From Coemansia sp. RSA 487 (Eukaryota; Kickxellomycota; Kickxellomycetes; Kickxellales; Kickxellaceae), in contig JANBRJ010000009.1 of the NCBI GenBank assembly GCA_027577595.1, forward strand, positions 124,001 to 188,000: a stretch of 64,000 bases of DNA, in the 5' to 3' direction. The notes beneath the pieces are model-generated. The model made no database searches. It was not told the origin of the DNA and saw only the letters and a list, made by a program, of their open reading frames with translations. Within the stretch, counting starts at the first letter, position 1. Every line of letters begins with the position of its first letter. Shown in pieces: positions 20,140 to 30,538 of this stretch. The position numbers and the translations under genes were made by a program.

Positions 20140-20955
20140 TCACACAAGGTTCGGAATATACTCTGCCCGTGGGTATTTGTCTGCCAAGTGCGGCCACTGG
20201 ACTACAAACCGATCTGCCAGCAGATACATAATTTTCCCAGAAACAGACAGCGTGCGGACCCGAGCAAACGACTCGACATATATGATCGGAATATGCTTAA
20301 TCCCCAGAATCCTCGGCACAAACGCAGCGACTCCAACAATTACGCAGTTTCCTGGACCATTGCAAAGCACAGCATCGGGCCCGTACAGATACAGAACGCG
20401 GGAAACTTGGTACATGCATTTAAGAGCGGACCATGGCACTGTGATCCATGGCTGACTCACAGCACGACTTCGTGGAACTCTTCCAATATAGAAAAACTCG
20501 TCTTGGGAAACGCGCTCTTCCTCAATATTTCTAACACAGTCAACTGACAAAGTGTCGTCCGTTCCCACTATGTACAATCTCTCGTTATATCGACTAAAGT
20601 CCACACCACGCAGCAGCCGTATCATTTCTGCTGTGTGTCCTCCTATAAACCCCCGTGTATCAAATATACAAGTTGTTGGAAGGGTTAAATTATTAACTAT
20701 CTATCGGCTTCAAAAGTAAATGGCTACACATGAATGTGTAAGCTACCTTCCAGAATTTCACACAACGTTTAGCTTACCAGAACCTAGCACAATACACAGC
20801 AGCTTTGCTTCGTTTGTGCTAACAACAGCCTTCCCCTTTCTCTTCGCACTGGTACCTTGTCTTGACGAGAGAAATAAGGGAAGAACAAGATATATACGAA
20901 GCATTAATAATGCGCATATGGTGATGATTGACAGTACGGATATAGATAAAGACAT
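20140..20955 (-). CDS. ALG14: UDP-GlcNAc transferase subunit ALG14
   Basis: Membrane anchor of the Alg13-Alg14 enzyme, which adds the second GlcNAc to dolichol-PP-GlcNAc on the cytosolic face of the ER. Exon 1 (20955-20778) encodes an N-terminal membrane helix (SLSISVLSIITICALLMLRI) and ends within the signature. The donor GTAAGC and acceptor TTTATAG (135-nt intron) split a Gly codon of GSGGHTAEM, the dinucleotide-sugar-like Gly loop characteristic of the family. Exon 2 (20642-20140) carries the rest, including YGPDAVLCNGPGNCV, IPIIYVESFARVRTLSVSG and RFVVQWPHLADKYPRAEYI. Total 226 residues, the usual length. It is divergent from PTPA (427 bp). Confidence 0.94.
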
Positions 20956-21382
20956 TTTAATACATATGCAAAGAATGACCCTGTTTAAGATATAATGACT
21001 AAACGTATTACCAGAGGTATACTGCTTAAAAAGGCAAACTTAACTAGATAATGATATACTGAATTCATTATCCACGTGTATGCAGTAAAGGTTTTGGGAA
21101 AGCCCCCTCATAACATTCAGTGCAAAGCAAATAGGGATCGGATGGGCAGAGAGCTTGAATTGTATTGTCACGAAAAGCCTTGAACTGGGAGCTAAATACA
21201 GGCGTTTTGCCATGTGCATGACCCCCACAACAAATGACTTTCAACTAGCACACCATATTAATTTTTGATTGCTGTGAGCTTATCCACCACCAAAACCCCC
21301 CACCACCGCTGCTTTAACTTTAACACCTATTTTCCATCGTTCATTATACACTGCATAGGATATATCAAAAGAAAAAAGTGAA
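20956..21382. promoter_or_regulatory. Divergent promoter of ALG14 (-) and PTPA (+)
   Basis: 427 bp with no gene. A run of CCACCACCAAAACCCCCCACCACC lies at about 21283-21308, close to the PTPA start. Confidence 0.45.
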
Positions 21383-22471
21383 ATGATTCCATCGCGCCAA
21401 ATACTAACACCAGAGGATCTGGCACATTTCCAAGAGTCCGATGTGTGCAAGGAACTCTTGGACTTTATCAACGCACTCAACGACTCTATCATTGGCGTCA
21501 AAACAGAAGATGAAATCGAGGACAGTAATATTATCCAGAAACTACTTGGTTTTTTGGAACGCGTCCAGCAGACAAACAAGGATATAAAGCCGCTGGAGAC
21601 AAAAAGCCGATTCGGCAACCCGGCATACCGTGACTTTTACGACAAGTGTCAAGAAATGATTCCTGTGTGGCTGGCCGACATTGTGCCCGCAGAACATATT
21701 GAGGAGGTTTCAAAGTACGTGCAAGAGAGTTTTGGCAACGGTCGTCGCATAGACTACGGCACAGGACATGAGCTGAACTTTGTTGCGTTTCTTTTGTGCC
21801 TATTCAAGCTGGACGTCATCAAAAAGAGCGATTTCAGAGCGCTTGTCATCCACGTTTTCTACAAGTACATCAAGGTTATGCGTGGGTTGCAGATGAGCTA
21901 CTGGCTGGAGCCCGCCGGATCGCATGGCGTGTGGGGACTAGACGACTATCACTTTCTGCCGTTTTTGTTTGGTGCCGGGCAGCTACGCACGCACAAATAC
22001 CTACGTCCCAAATCGATCCACAACGCAGAAATACTCGACGAGTTCTCCAAGGACTACATGTACTTTGAATGCGTGCGCTTTGTAAACAGCATCAAGACTG
22101 GATCGATCCGCTGGCACTCGCCCATGATTGACGACATCAGCGGCGCAAAGTCGTGGGAAAAGGTCAACCTTGGTCTGATCAAGATGTTTGTCGCCGAAGT
22201 CATCGGGAAGCTGCCAATCATGCAGCACTTTATGTTTGGCACTATCCTGTCCTTTACTGGCGGAAGCATGTCAAGAGAATTGGCAAACGAGGCAGAACAC
22301 GAAGAACACGATGGCTGTGACCATCCGCACGTCTTTGCGTTTGGCCAGGAATTCCCCGACTGCTGCGGAATCAAGGTTCCATCGGCTATTGCCGCCGCTC
22401 AGGCTGCCAAAGAGCACGGCGCCTCTGGCGACCCACGCAAGACGTTTGCCCGTCCGATCCCATTTGACTAG
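21383..22471 (+). CDS. PTPA: Serine/threonine phosphatase 2A activator (PTPA, peptidyl-prolyl isomerase)
   Basis: 362-residue PTPA-family protein (yeast Rrd1/Rrd2), which helps load catalytic metal and activates PP2A-like phosphatases. Family marks: SRFGNPAYRDFYDKC (about 74-88), IDYGTGHELNFVAFLLCL (about 124-141), the VMRGLQMSYWLEPAGSHGVWGLDDYHFLPF block and the IKMFVAEVIGKLPIMQHFMFG helix. All lie in one exon with the ATG at 21383. A His-rich, acidic insert followed by PHVFAFGQEFPDCCGIKVPS ends the protein, as in Rrd1-type members. Choosing between Rrd1 and Rrd2 needs a tree. Confidence 0.94.
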   Translation: MIPSRQILTPEDLAHFQESDVCKELLDFINALNDSIIGVKTEDEIEDSNIIQKLLGFLERVQQTNKDIKPLETKSRFGNPAYRDFYDKCQEMIPVWLADIVPAEHIEEVSKYVQESFGNGRRIDYGTGHELNFVAFLLCLFKLDVIKKSDFRALVIHVFYKYIKVMRGLQMSYWLEPAGSHGVWGLDDYHFLPFLFGAGQLRTHKYLRPKSIHNAEILDEFSKDYMYFECVRFVNSIKTGSIRWHSPMIDDISGAKSWEKVNLGLIKMFVAEVIGKLPIMQHFMFGTILSFTGGSMSRELANEAEHEEHDGCDHPHVFAFGQEFPDCCGIKVPSAIAAAQAAKEHGASGDPRKTFARPIPFD

Positions 22472-22707
22472 ATTCAGAAGATCAATAAAGAAACAACAAT
22501 AGCAGAATGCCAAAGCAACGCATTTTCCCAAGCTGGTACCAATCTATTCAGTTTGTTTGTTTGTTTTGGCAAAGGAAAGATCCTGAGCAATAAAAAATAC
22601 TCATAACTTTATTGCAATATTTTGAATAGAAAAAGCTACAGTGGATAATAAGATAAACGCGTGCAATGATTTTTTTATAAAAAAAATGAACGAGATAGTA
22701 AGACGAA

Positions 22708-23835
<1,128 letters not shown>

Positions 23836-24870
23836 CTAAAGCAGGTCATCGTCGTCGTCAACCGGCGGAGCTGGCGGCACTGCACTACCGGTGCGCGTGC
23901 TTCCGCTGTTATTCTGCGACATGGCAGATGGCGCTGGTGTCGTATGACTGCTGCCCGCATGCACGGAACTAGAAGCAGCAGCACCTCCAGGAGTCGTCAT
24001 CTGAGGTAGCGAAGGCGGCTGTTCGACGCGTGCTGCACCAGGAACGCGGGTCTTCACTGCAAGTCGGGAGATGGAGCTGTCTAAGAAGGTCACCTTTTGC
24101 GAGCGCGCGAGATTCGCAAACTCCTCCTGGTCGCCATTGGTGTATGCCTGCAGCATTTGGTCGGCTAGAGCAAACTCGTCCGAGTGTATAAGCGACACGC
24201 TTTGGCCAAACTCATCCATCTTCTTGCTGGCCGCTACATTATCGCCAAAGGCAAGGAGAAGCACAACCACGGCCAGGCAGCACTTGTTTCCCTCATAACG
24301 GTTGTTGATCTGCTCGCAGACAGCGTAGAGGCGCATCTGCACATCTGCTGCCTCTGGAAGACGGCTCTTTCCGATAAGATACGACGTCAGTTTCTTAAAC
24401 GTTCCCATGCTGAACCGCCCGCGGTCTTCTGCCTCGTAAATTCCAAGTGCAGTGTCATATAGCTGAATAGCTTGGATTGTGTCAACATCCTCGCATATCT
24501 TTGCTGCCTTTTCGAGCATCTCAGCAGCCCTTTCAGGCGACGAGCCCTGCGACCGGAACATGTCGCTAGACTTGCTGTAATACATAACTGCCTTCGAGTG
24601 GTCCTTCAGCTGCTTCTCTGCAATCATTGCCGCATTCTCGTATCCCTTTGCGGCGAGATACAGCGCGTTTACTTTTGTGAACGCGTCGCTGGCTTTTGCG
24701 TGACAGTCGATAGCTTCCTCAAAGTGTAGCGCTGTTTTGTATACCGTTGCTGCTTTGTCCCAGTACTGTGCAGCGGTGTCCCACTCTGGCTTTGAAAACC
24801 AGCTGCTCTTTGATGCCTTTTGCGCTTCTTTCGCATACTCCTGTGCCAGCTTTAGACTTCCCGAGGCCAT
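23836..24870 (-). CDS. NAPG: Gamma-SNAP (NSF attachment protein gamma)
   Basis: 344 residues of alpha-helical TPR-like hairpins that recruit NSF to SNARE complexes. The N-terminal block SWFSKPEWDTAAQYWDKAAT and the helix pairs (AIDCHAKASDAFTKVNALYLAAKGYENA, then AVMYYSKSSDMFRSQGSSPERAAEMLEKAA) follow the SNAP pattern. The FSMGTFKKLTSYLIGKSRLPEA segment and the C-terminal KVTFLDSSISRLAVKTRVPG with an acidic DDDDDLL end are gamma-like rather than alpha/beta-like. A Ser/Thr/Pro-rich insert (about 275-335) precedes the acidic end. Gamma-SNAP is absent from budding yeast and is thought to be lost in most Dikarya, which is why this copy is informative about lineage. Confidence 0.88.
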   Translation of the reverse strand: MASGSLKLAQEYAKEAQKASKSSWFSKPEWDTAAQYWDKAATVYKTALHFEEAIDCHAKASDAFTKVNALYLAAKGYENAAMIAEKQLKDHSKAVMYYSKSSDMFRSQGSSPERAAEMLEKAAKICEDVDTIQAIQLYDTALGIYEAEDRGRFSMGTFKKLTSYLIGKSRLPEAADVQMRLYAVCEQINNRYEGNKCCLAVVVLLLAFGDNVAASKKMDEFGQSVSLIHSDEFALADQMLQAYTNGDQEEFANLARSQKVTFLDSSISRLAVKTRVPGAARVEQPPSLPQMTTPGGAAASSSVHAGSSHTTPAPSAMSQNNSGSTRTGSAVPPAPPVDDDDDLL

Positions 24871-26002
24871 AATTCAGAGGTTTGGTACGCAAGAATAGAA
24901 AAGAATGAGATTGACAACAAATTGAGAATGAAAATTTATAAAAACGGCAGTGATTTGACTTGGAGAAAAGACAAAACCTATTTTTCCAAGTCCTAATTTT
25001 ATTTTGCTTGTACAAACATGAATAAAAATAAAATAAAAATATGCGGAATGGCAAATGCTATACGTCATCAGCACCAAGGTGTTGGCATGGATTGAATGAT
25101 GATCCAAATCACCCTTAATAGGCTAACTATAGAGCCAAAGCACGGCCTTCGAGCATATAGTTTCTAGCTGAAATACAAATGCAGGCTATTCACGCTTCAA
25201 TGCAGGTGATCTTGCTCGATTGTTTTTGAGCAGGTGTTGAATTACTTGATAGTTGTGGCTCTAATTTAGCAGGACTTGCGTTTTTTTAGTTATCCAAAAA
25301 ATGCACTTGCGGATAAAATGTGCTTGGATTCATTGTATTGGTTTTGATTTGCTATGCTTCAACATTGTGCCAAAGTATATGTAATAGCTTGGTGTGTGGA
25401 TATAAGAGCTCTTAACCATTCTTACGATGCGCAGTCCGCTTTACAAATTGCAAAATATATTTGATAATACATTCAAAATATTGGTACCAAAACAAAACAG
25501 ATATTGCACATTTTGTGGAGAATATTATTTAAATGCCAATGGCAAGTAATATCTAGCACGCAAGACATTTGTGGGGATAAATACCAGCTGATATGGCAAT
25601 ATGTGTGGAGACAGCCAAAAGTATGTATAGCTTTGGCAATTAGCATGTATCACTCTCATACCACACTCTTGGGTAATTTAATTCCATGTATATGTTAGTC
25701 TTCACCACAGCCATTACCAAATATTTGGTATAAGACAAATGTCTTTACTCCAAAAGCACCAAATCTAGTAGAAATAGTAGTACAATGTGCCGTAATTCCA
25801 ATACAAGCAATATTTTTGTCAAACAGGTTATTAAACTTGCGTCCTAAGCGGAGAATACGCTAGTTTAAATTACGATTATAACGAACGTATATAAATATTT
25901 GAGCAATGAACGTGGCCCACCTGGCTAGTCTGCAAAGGGCCATCTTTAACAGTTGAATCTCTCTACATATCTATATATCACATATAAGCTCGTTATTGAA
26001 AA
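24871..26002. other. 1.1-kb AT-rich intergenic stretch, no gene recognised
   Basis: Very AT-rich, with few long open frames. It contains the perfect palindrome at 25715-25730 (listed) and a shorter TTGGTACCAA palindrome at 25481-25490. The region next to 26003 has a tatataaatatt-like element near 25890 and a TATATCACATATAAG stretch before the secreted-protein start. Confidence 0.45.
25715..25730. repeat. Perfect 16-bp palindrome TACCAAATATTTGGTA
   Basis: A self-complementary sequence without a spacer, about 270 bp upstream of the secreted-protein gene. It could be a dimeric transcription-factor site or chance in AT-rich DNA. Confidence 0.55.
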
Positions 26003-26386
26003 ATGAAGACATCTCAATTTGTAATTTCCGCGTCAGCACTTCTGGTTGCCGTTGCATCCGCCCAGGGTATCGACAAGAAAGAGAATACCGCTTCTGTCTC
26101 CCAGCAGACGGGCAGCGCTGCTAGTCCATCCACAGGCATCAAGCCGGCCGACATCAGTAATACCAATGGACCAAAGAATGTTAAGGTCGATGCCAAGGAC
26201 TCTGCCGACAAGAAGCCCCAGACCACTGGCAATGCCAAAGACAAGCATATACAAAGCAAGGAGAAAGAGAGAAGGAACGCCAAGGAGACTATGGGCGCCG
26301 CTCCTGATTCCAACGGCGCGACACGCCAGGTTGGCGCATCTGCTGCCCTTGCTGGTGTTGCAGCTCTTCTTGGTACCTTCTTCTAA
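26003..26386 (+). CDS. Small secreted, probably GPI-anchored protein
   Basis: 127 residues. An N-terminal signal peptide (KTSQFVISASALLVAVASAQ, cleavage likely after ASA) is followed by a hydrophilic Lys/Ser/Asn-rich body without cysteines (about 22-105). The C-terminal hydrophobic stretch GASAALAGVAALLGTFF lies right at the end, preceded by small residues (SNGA), which is the usual GPI-attachment pattern. No known domain. It is probably a cell-surface protein. Lack of Cys and the biased composition make it unlike typical effectors. The ATG at 26003 directly precedes the signal peptide. Confidence 0.78.
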   Translation: MKTSQFVISASALLVAVASAQGIDKKENTASVSQQTGSAASPSTGIKPADISNTNGPKNVKVDAKDSADKKPQTTGNAKDKHIQSKEKERRNAKETMGAAPDSNGATRQVGASAALAGVAALLGTFF

Positions 26387-26739
26387 TGTAAACAGCTACA
26401 TGTCGTAGGCCAACATTTCTATTTTTAGTTTAAAATACACTAACAAATAAGGACATTTAGCTTTTTATAATAGAAATATAAATCATTCTAGCCATACATC
26501 CACCCATTTCAAAGGAGAAATGTGCGCGACAGGTATGGTGGATTATGGAGTTAAAGATAGAAGCTTTGGCTTGGAAATTAAGTATGTTGTGCTTCCGATT
26601 CTCTCCACACATAAAAAGGGAAAGTGGGGGGTTGTAAGCTCCCCTCAGTATTTGTTTACCTTTTCAAAAGTGGCACAACTCGTGTTTTTATACAGCCTTC
26701 TTCTTATTCCTTCTTTTATTTTGTACTTTAGTGGAGCAA
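26387..26739. other. Intergenic, with a possible 13-nt upstream exon
   Basis: Holds the 3' flank of the GPI protein and the leader of the next gene. ATGTGCGCGACAG at 26520-26532 followed by GTATGG could splice to an acceptor tactttag ending at 26731-ish, which would add the residues MCATVEQ to the next protein. This is only a possibility. Confidence 0.35.
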
Positions 26740-28644
26740 ATGAATAATAGCCCATCGATTTACCTTCCGCGGCAGCACCGGCCTCGCCGCACACTTTCTC
26801 AGAATCCTGGCTCGAATGATGCGCAGAACGCAAATCTTGGAATGGCCAACACGTTCATTGGTGCTACTAGAGCTAGCAATTCCACACCAAAACAACAGCC
26901 ACCAGCAGAAACCGTGTATTCCAATTCAGAGTCTACAGATAGACACACTGTAGCTGTTAGCAACAGTGCAGGCACACCGTACTCTGCAATATCTATATCC
27001 GGGCAGCTCGGCAGTCAGATACGCAGGTTTCGCGAACAAGCAAGTGCTGCGCCGATAAATAAGGTGTCAGTTGGTGCGTTTCTTTTGGGATATGCCCAGG
27101 GCGATGGCACCATTCATCTGAATATGCTGGACCATGGTGTTTTGGTCAGCGGAAAACGTATTCCGACGGCGGCCTACAGAGATGACGTCGTTGTCCCACT
27201 GTTTTGCGGAGCTTCAAAGCTCGACTTTTACTCACACGTATTTCGGCATGGTGGCCTATACAAGGTTTCCGGGTGGATATCAGAACAGCGGTCCTATAGC
27301 GAGATGGTGGTCGAGTTTGCCACTACCAGCGTGGAGATGTGGGTATTGGTACAGACAGTATTAGCAGCAAATGTCGGGCCGCTGTCTTCCTTGGTAGACG
27401 ATGTTCGGCGAGATAGCAGCGCCAACCAGGGTTCTCTAACTTGGAACGTAAAGCAAGGGTGCTACGAGTATACAAATAGTCTTGTTATTCCGCCGGAGCA
27501 TGCAGTTTGGATAACAGCGTCTAATAGTGATCCAAATATTCCTGCGGGAAATGCATATTTAGATGCTGGAGCGCCTCATTCATTACTTGTCGTTCAGGTC
27601 GATGCCTCGGCGAGCAGATCGTTACAGCGCACACAAACATATCGGGTAGAGCCTAGCAGCACAGGCAAATGTACTCTTCACATCCAGCTGGGCTCCGTCC
27701 AGTTTCCCGAATCAAGCGAGTGGTCAATGTGTACGGCAAAGCTTTTGCATCCAGATCAGTACGAAAAGAGCATTGTAAATACGCTGAGCGCCATCGCAGA
27801 GAAGAACGGGATAGTATACTCGTCGAAGCCTACTGAACGGGGGCTTGTGTATTCGCCAAAGCAGTACGTATCGCCGTTCATTCAAAAGATCGCTGCTGTA
27901 ACACATCCTTCAGCGGATGGTGATGCATTTAGAATACATACAGCCTCGGATGTCAAGGAGGTGGGAGCAGCCGGGCCATGGCAAATGGCAGAGCTTTTAG
28001 AAGAGCAGCGGAATATTCGCGAGTTATTGCAGGAACAGAATAGTCTTATGCGCACACAGGTATCGCAAGCGCAAGAGATGATGCGCATAATGAAGCGCCA
28101 GCCGTCGCCACAAACAGTCACTCGGCGCTACCTTCGCATGAAAGGAACGCACACTCCATCGTTGACAGACGCGCACAACCCAAGCATTCGCCGCACCAAC
28201 TCGCTTTCGGAAATAGTCGACGGCATCCGGTCGTTTGAGGTCGAGGGGTACGAAGAGACAGAGCACCACCTTGCTAGCAACCCAAAGCAACCCACAGCAT
28301 CATTTGCCATGCCTGTAGACGCAGACAAGAACAGTTCAAGTAGCGCTATAGAGCCGCCAGCCACATCAGCCGTGTCATCCGGTACCATATCTGCTGGAAC
28401 ATCTACTGGGATTTCAAGCCTGGTATCGCGGATCAACAACATTGTCAGCACATCGGACGCTGCGCCAAAGCAAAGCAGCACGTCATTCTCGCGACCACCG
28501 CCCATGCCTGGGTATCACAAGCAATCGACAACACAAAGCAGCAGTTACAAGATCACACCGACAACGCAAAAGTATCTGGAGTCTCTAGAGAGGCGGCAGC
28601 CAACACTCCCAGCTCACAACAACCGACGACTGTCGAGCGATTAG
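26740..28644 (+). CDS. Conserved-looking protein of unknown function with C-terminal coiled coil
   Basis: 634 residues from the ATG at 26740, though an upstream 13-nt exon is possible. The N-terminus is basic and disordered (about 1-85). A strand-rich region follows (about 90-380) with segments such as VSVGAFLLGYAQGDGTIHLN and SGWISEQRSYSEMVVEFATT and a second half starting near GSLTWNVKQGCYEYT. A Glu/Gln-rich coiled coil (about 400-445, AELLEEQRNIRELLQEQNSL) precedes a Ser/Thr-rich tail with short basic motifs. I do not recognise the family. The architecture, a globular beta-rich domain plus a coiled coil, would fit a scaffold or adaptor, but no function should be assigned. Confidence 0.75.
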   Translation: MNNSPSIYLPRQHRPRRTLSQNPGSNDAQNANLGMANTFIGATRASNSTPKQQPPAETVYSNSESTDRHTVAVSNSAGTPYSAISISGQLGSQIRRFREQASAAPINKVSVGAFLLGYAQGDGTIHLNMLDHGVLVSGKRIPTAAYRDDVVVPLFCGASKLDFYSHVFRHGGLYKVSGWISEQRSYSEMVVEFATTSVEMWVLVQTVLAANVGPLSSLVDDVRRDSSANQGSLTWNVKQGCYEYTNSLVIPPEHAVWITASNSDPNIPAGNAYLDAGAPHSLLVVQVDASASRSLQRTQTYRVEPSSTGKCTLHIQLGSVQFPESSEWSMCTAKLLHPDQYEKSIVNTLSAIAEKNGIVYSSKPTERGLVYSPKQYVSPFIQKIAAVTHPSADGDAFRIHTASDVKEVGAAGPWQMAELLEEQRNIRELLQEQNSLMRTQVSQAQEMMRIMKRQPSPQTVTRRYLRMKGTHTPSLTDAHNPSIRRTNSLSEIVDGIRSFEVEGYEETEHHLASNPKQPTASFAMPVDADKNSSSSAIEPPATSAVSSGTISAGTSTGISSLVSRINNIVSTSDAAPKQSSTSFSRPPPMPGYHKQSTTQSSSYKITPTTQKYLESLERRQPTLPAHNNRRLSSD

Positions 28645-28909
28645 ATCTCTTTTTTTGTTGTTAATTGTAGAACTGATCTCATACAGTCAAATGTAACATT
28701 TTTGTGCTTTGCTTGTGATTCAGCTCGAAATTCCGAGTCGAGCCAATCAGGATTTTATGTGCTCTGCTTGCATTTTTCCCCATCACATCAGAATTTTGGC
28801 TGGGACATGGAAAATCGAAATGGATTCAAAGTTTACTCACTGACAACCAGGCCTTATTTTCCTCCTCTTTTCCTCCCTCGCGGTAAATTTTATATATCAC
28901 TCATTAACC

Positions 28910-30345
28910 ATGAAGGCAAGGAATCGACGATAATCTGCATTGCTCAGTTGGATGCGACTGGGTATCCAGAAAGAAGAGATACGATGGATGCGCGTTTTGT
29001 TGTTTGGGAGAAAATGGAGAAAGACGGCGAGAGCAGCAAAATCGGATGGATGGATTCGCGGGTTTCTGTGTTGGATGAGGACGCATAAACCCCGTTTCCA
29101 TTTTGAAGACTTTATACTTTTTAGAGTCCAAATGCGACATTCCAAAGCCCACAGACGGATTTGGCGCGTGCATTCTCAAATTCACTGAAATGAGAAATAC
29201 TTGTTGAATCCTCCTTTGTTCAGGAATCTAGCAAATAGTGAGCTGCGAAGCGTGTTTGCCTGGACATCGTGTATGTGGTCGAGTGGGAATTTGCTATCAA
29301 TAACAGAGAATGGTGTCCGTGTTGCTATTCTAGTAGCGACATAAGCATACTTGTTCAGGAATAGAATGCACACACTCTGAAATCGTGTTTGAATTCGTAT
29401 AGAATCAACTCCCCCTTCTAGTCCATCTGTTTTGTTTGCAAAAAAACCTCTGCCGCCTAGTCGCGTCCTCTCTGTCGTTTTCCGCTTCTTTCTGGATTTT
29501 GCAAAGGTCTAGCACAGCTATACAACACCAACCTTATAAAGCAGACATAAAAGCTAACAACTCTTCCACAAGTGCTTCTGCGCCCCTTTGTGATTTATTT
29601 TTGTTTGATTCTGTAGTTGAACATCGCGAACCTGGCCAACGGCTGCCAGAAGTCCATCGATATCGACGATGATCTTAAGCTCCGTGCTTTCTACGATAAG
29701 CAGATCTCGAACGAGGTTCCCGGAGACTCGCTTGGCGACGAGTTCAAGGGCTACGTCTTCCGTATCACTGGTGGAAACGACAAGCAGGGTTTCCCCATGA
29801 AGCAGGGTGTTCTGCACGCCAGTCGTGTTCGCCTGCTGCTCTCCCAGGGCCACTCTTGCTACCGCCCTCGCCGCTCTGGCGAGCGCCGCCGCAAGTCAGT
29901 CCGTGGCTGCATTGTCGGTCCTGATCTATCGGTCATCTCGCTTGTCATTGTTAAGCAGGGTGAGGCTGACATTCCGGGCCTGACCGACGGCTCCGTTCCC
30001 AAGCGCCTTGGTCCCAAGCGTGCTAACAACATCCGCAAGCTGTTCAACCTCTCCAAGGAGGACGACGTCCGCAAGTTTGTTATCCGCCGCGAGGTTGTCC
30101 CCAAGAAGGAGGGCAAGAAGCCTTACACCAAGGCTCCCAAGATCCAGCGTCTTGTCACTCCCCGCACTCTCATGCACAAGCGCCGTCTTACCACCCTCAA
30201 GAAGCGCCAGCAGGAGAGGTCGAAGGAGGCTGCCTCCGAGTACGCCAAGCTCCTTGCCAAGCGCCAGAAGGAGCACCGCGAGCAGAAGGAGGAGCTCCGT
30301 CGCCGCCGCTCCTCTGCCTCGCGCACCTCTGTTTCCAAGAAGTAA
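28910..30345 (+). CDS. RPS6: 40S ribosomal protein S6 (eS6), 6-nt first exon
   Basis: Small-subunit protein and S6-kinase target. Exon 2 (29617-30345) encodes almost everything, beginning [12 protein letters not shown] after a TGTAG acceptor. The N-terminal MK comes from ATGAAG at 28910-28915, giving 244 residues with the exact family N-terminus MKLNIANxANGCQK. An intron right after ATGAAG is also found in yeast RPS6A/B, which supports the model. Here the donor reads AAG|GCAAGG, so the 701-nt intron would be GC-AG. No ATGAAG followed by GT was found nearer. The C-terminus [15 protein letters not shown] keeps the basophilic-kinase serines. A GCTAAC branch-like site lies at 29553-29558. Confidence 0.9.
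28916..29616 (+). other. RPS6 intron, apparent GC-AG
   Basis: 701 nt, starting GCAAGG and ending TCTGTAG. It is among the longest introns in the window. No snoRNA boxes in a convincing pair were seen. The final 200 nt are pyrimidine-rich. Confidence 0.6.
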
Positions 30346-30538
30346 GGTGTGCCTTCTGGGTAGAAATATAAAAATTTTCTGTTTAAGGCTTCATTTTAAA
30401 GGGATGATGTTTTTTCTTGCAACACTGCTCATATTCTCCAAATCAAATTCCCTATTTCCTTTCTATGCGTACACATTATGCTTTTATCGGTTGCAAAATT
30501 TGTAAAGCTAGTGCAGACAAAAAAGTATTAGCTGGGCC

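Noticed and set aside
28916-29616. Possible snoRNA in the RPS6 intron.
   Set aside because: No convincing C/D or H/ACA pair was seen. ACA triplets occur, but without the paired hairpin context.
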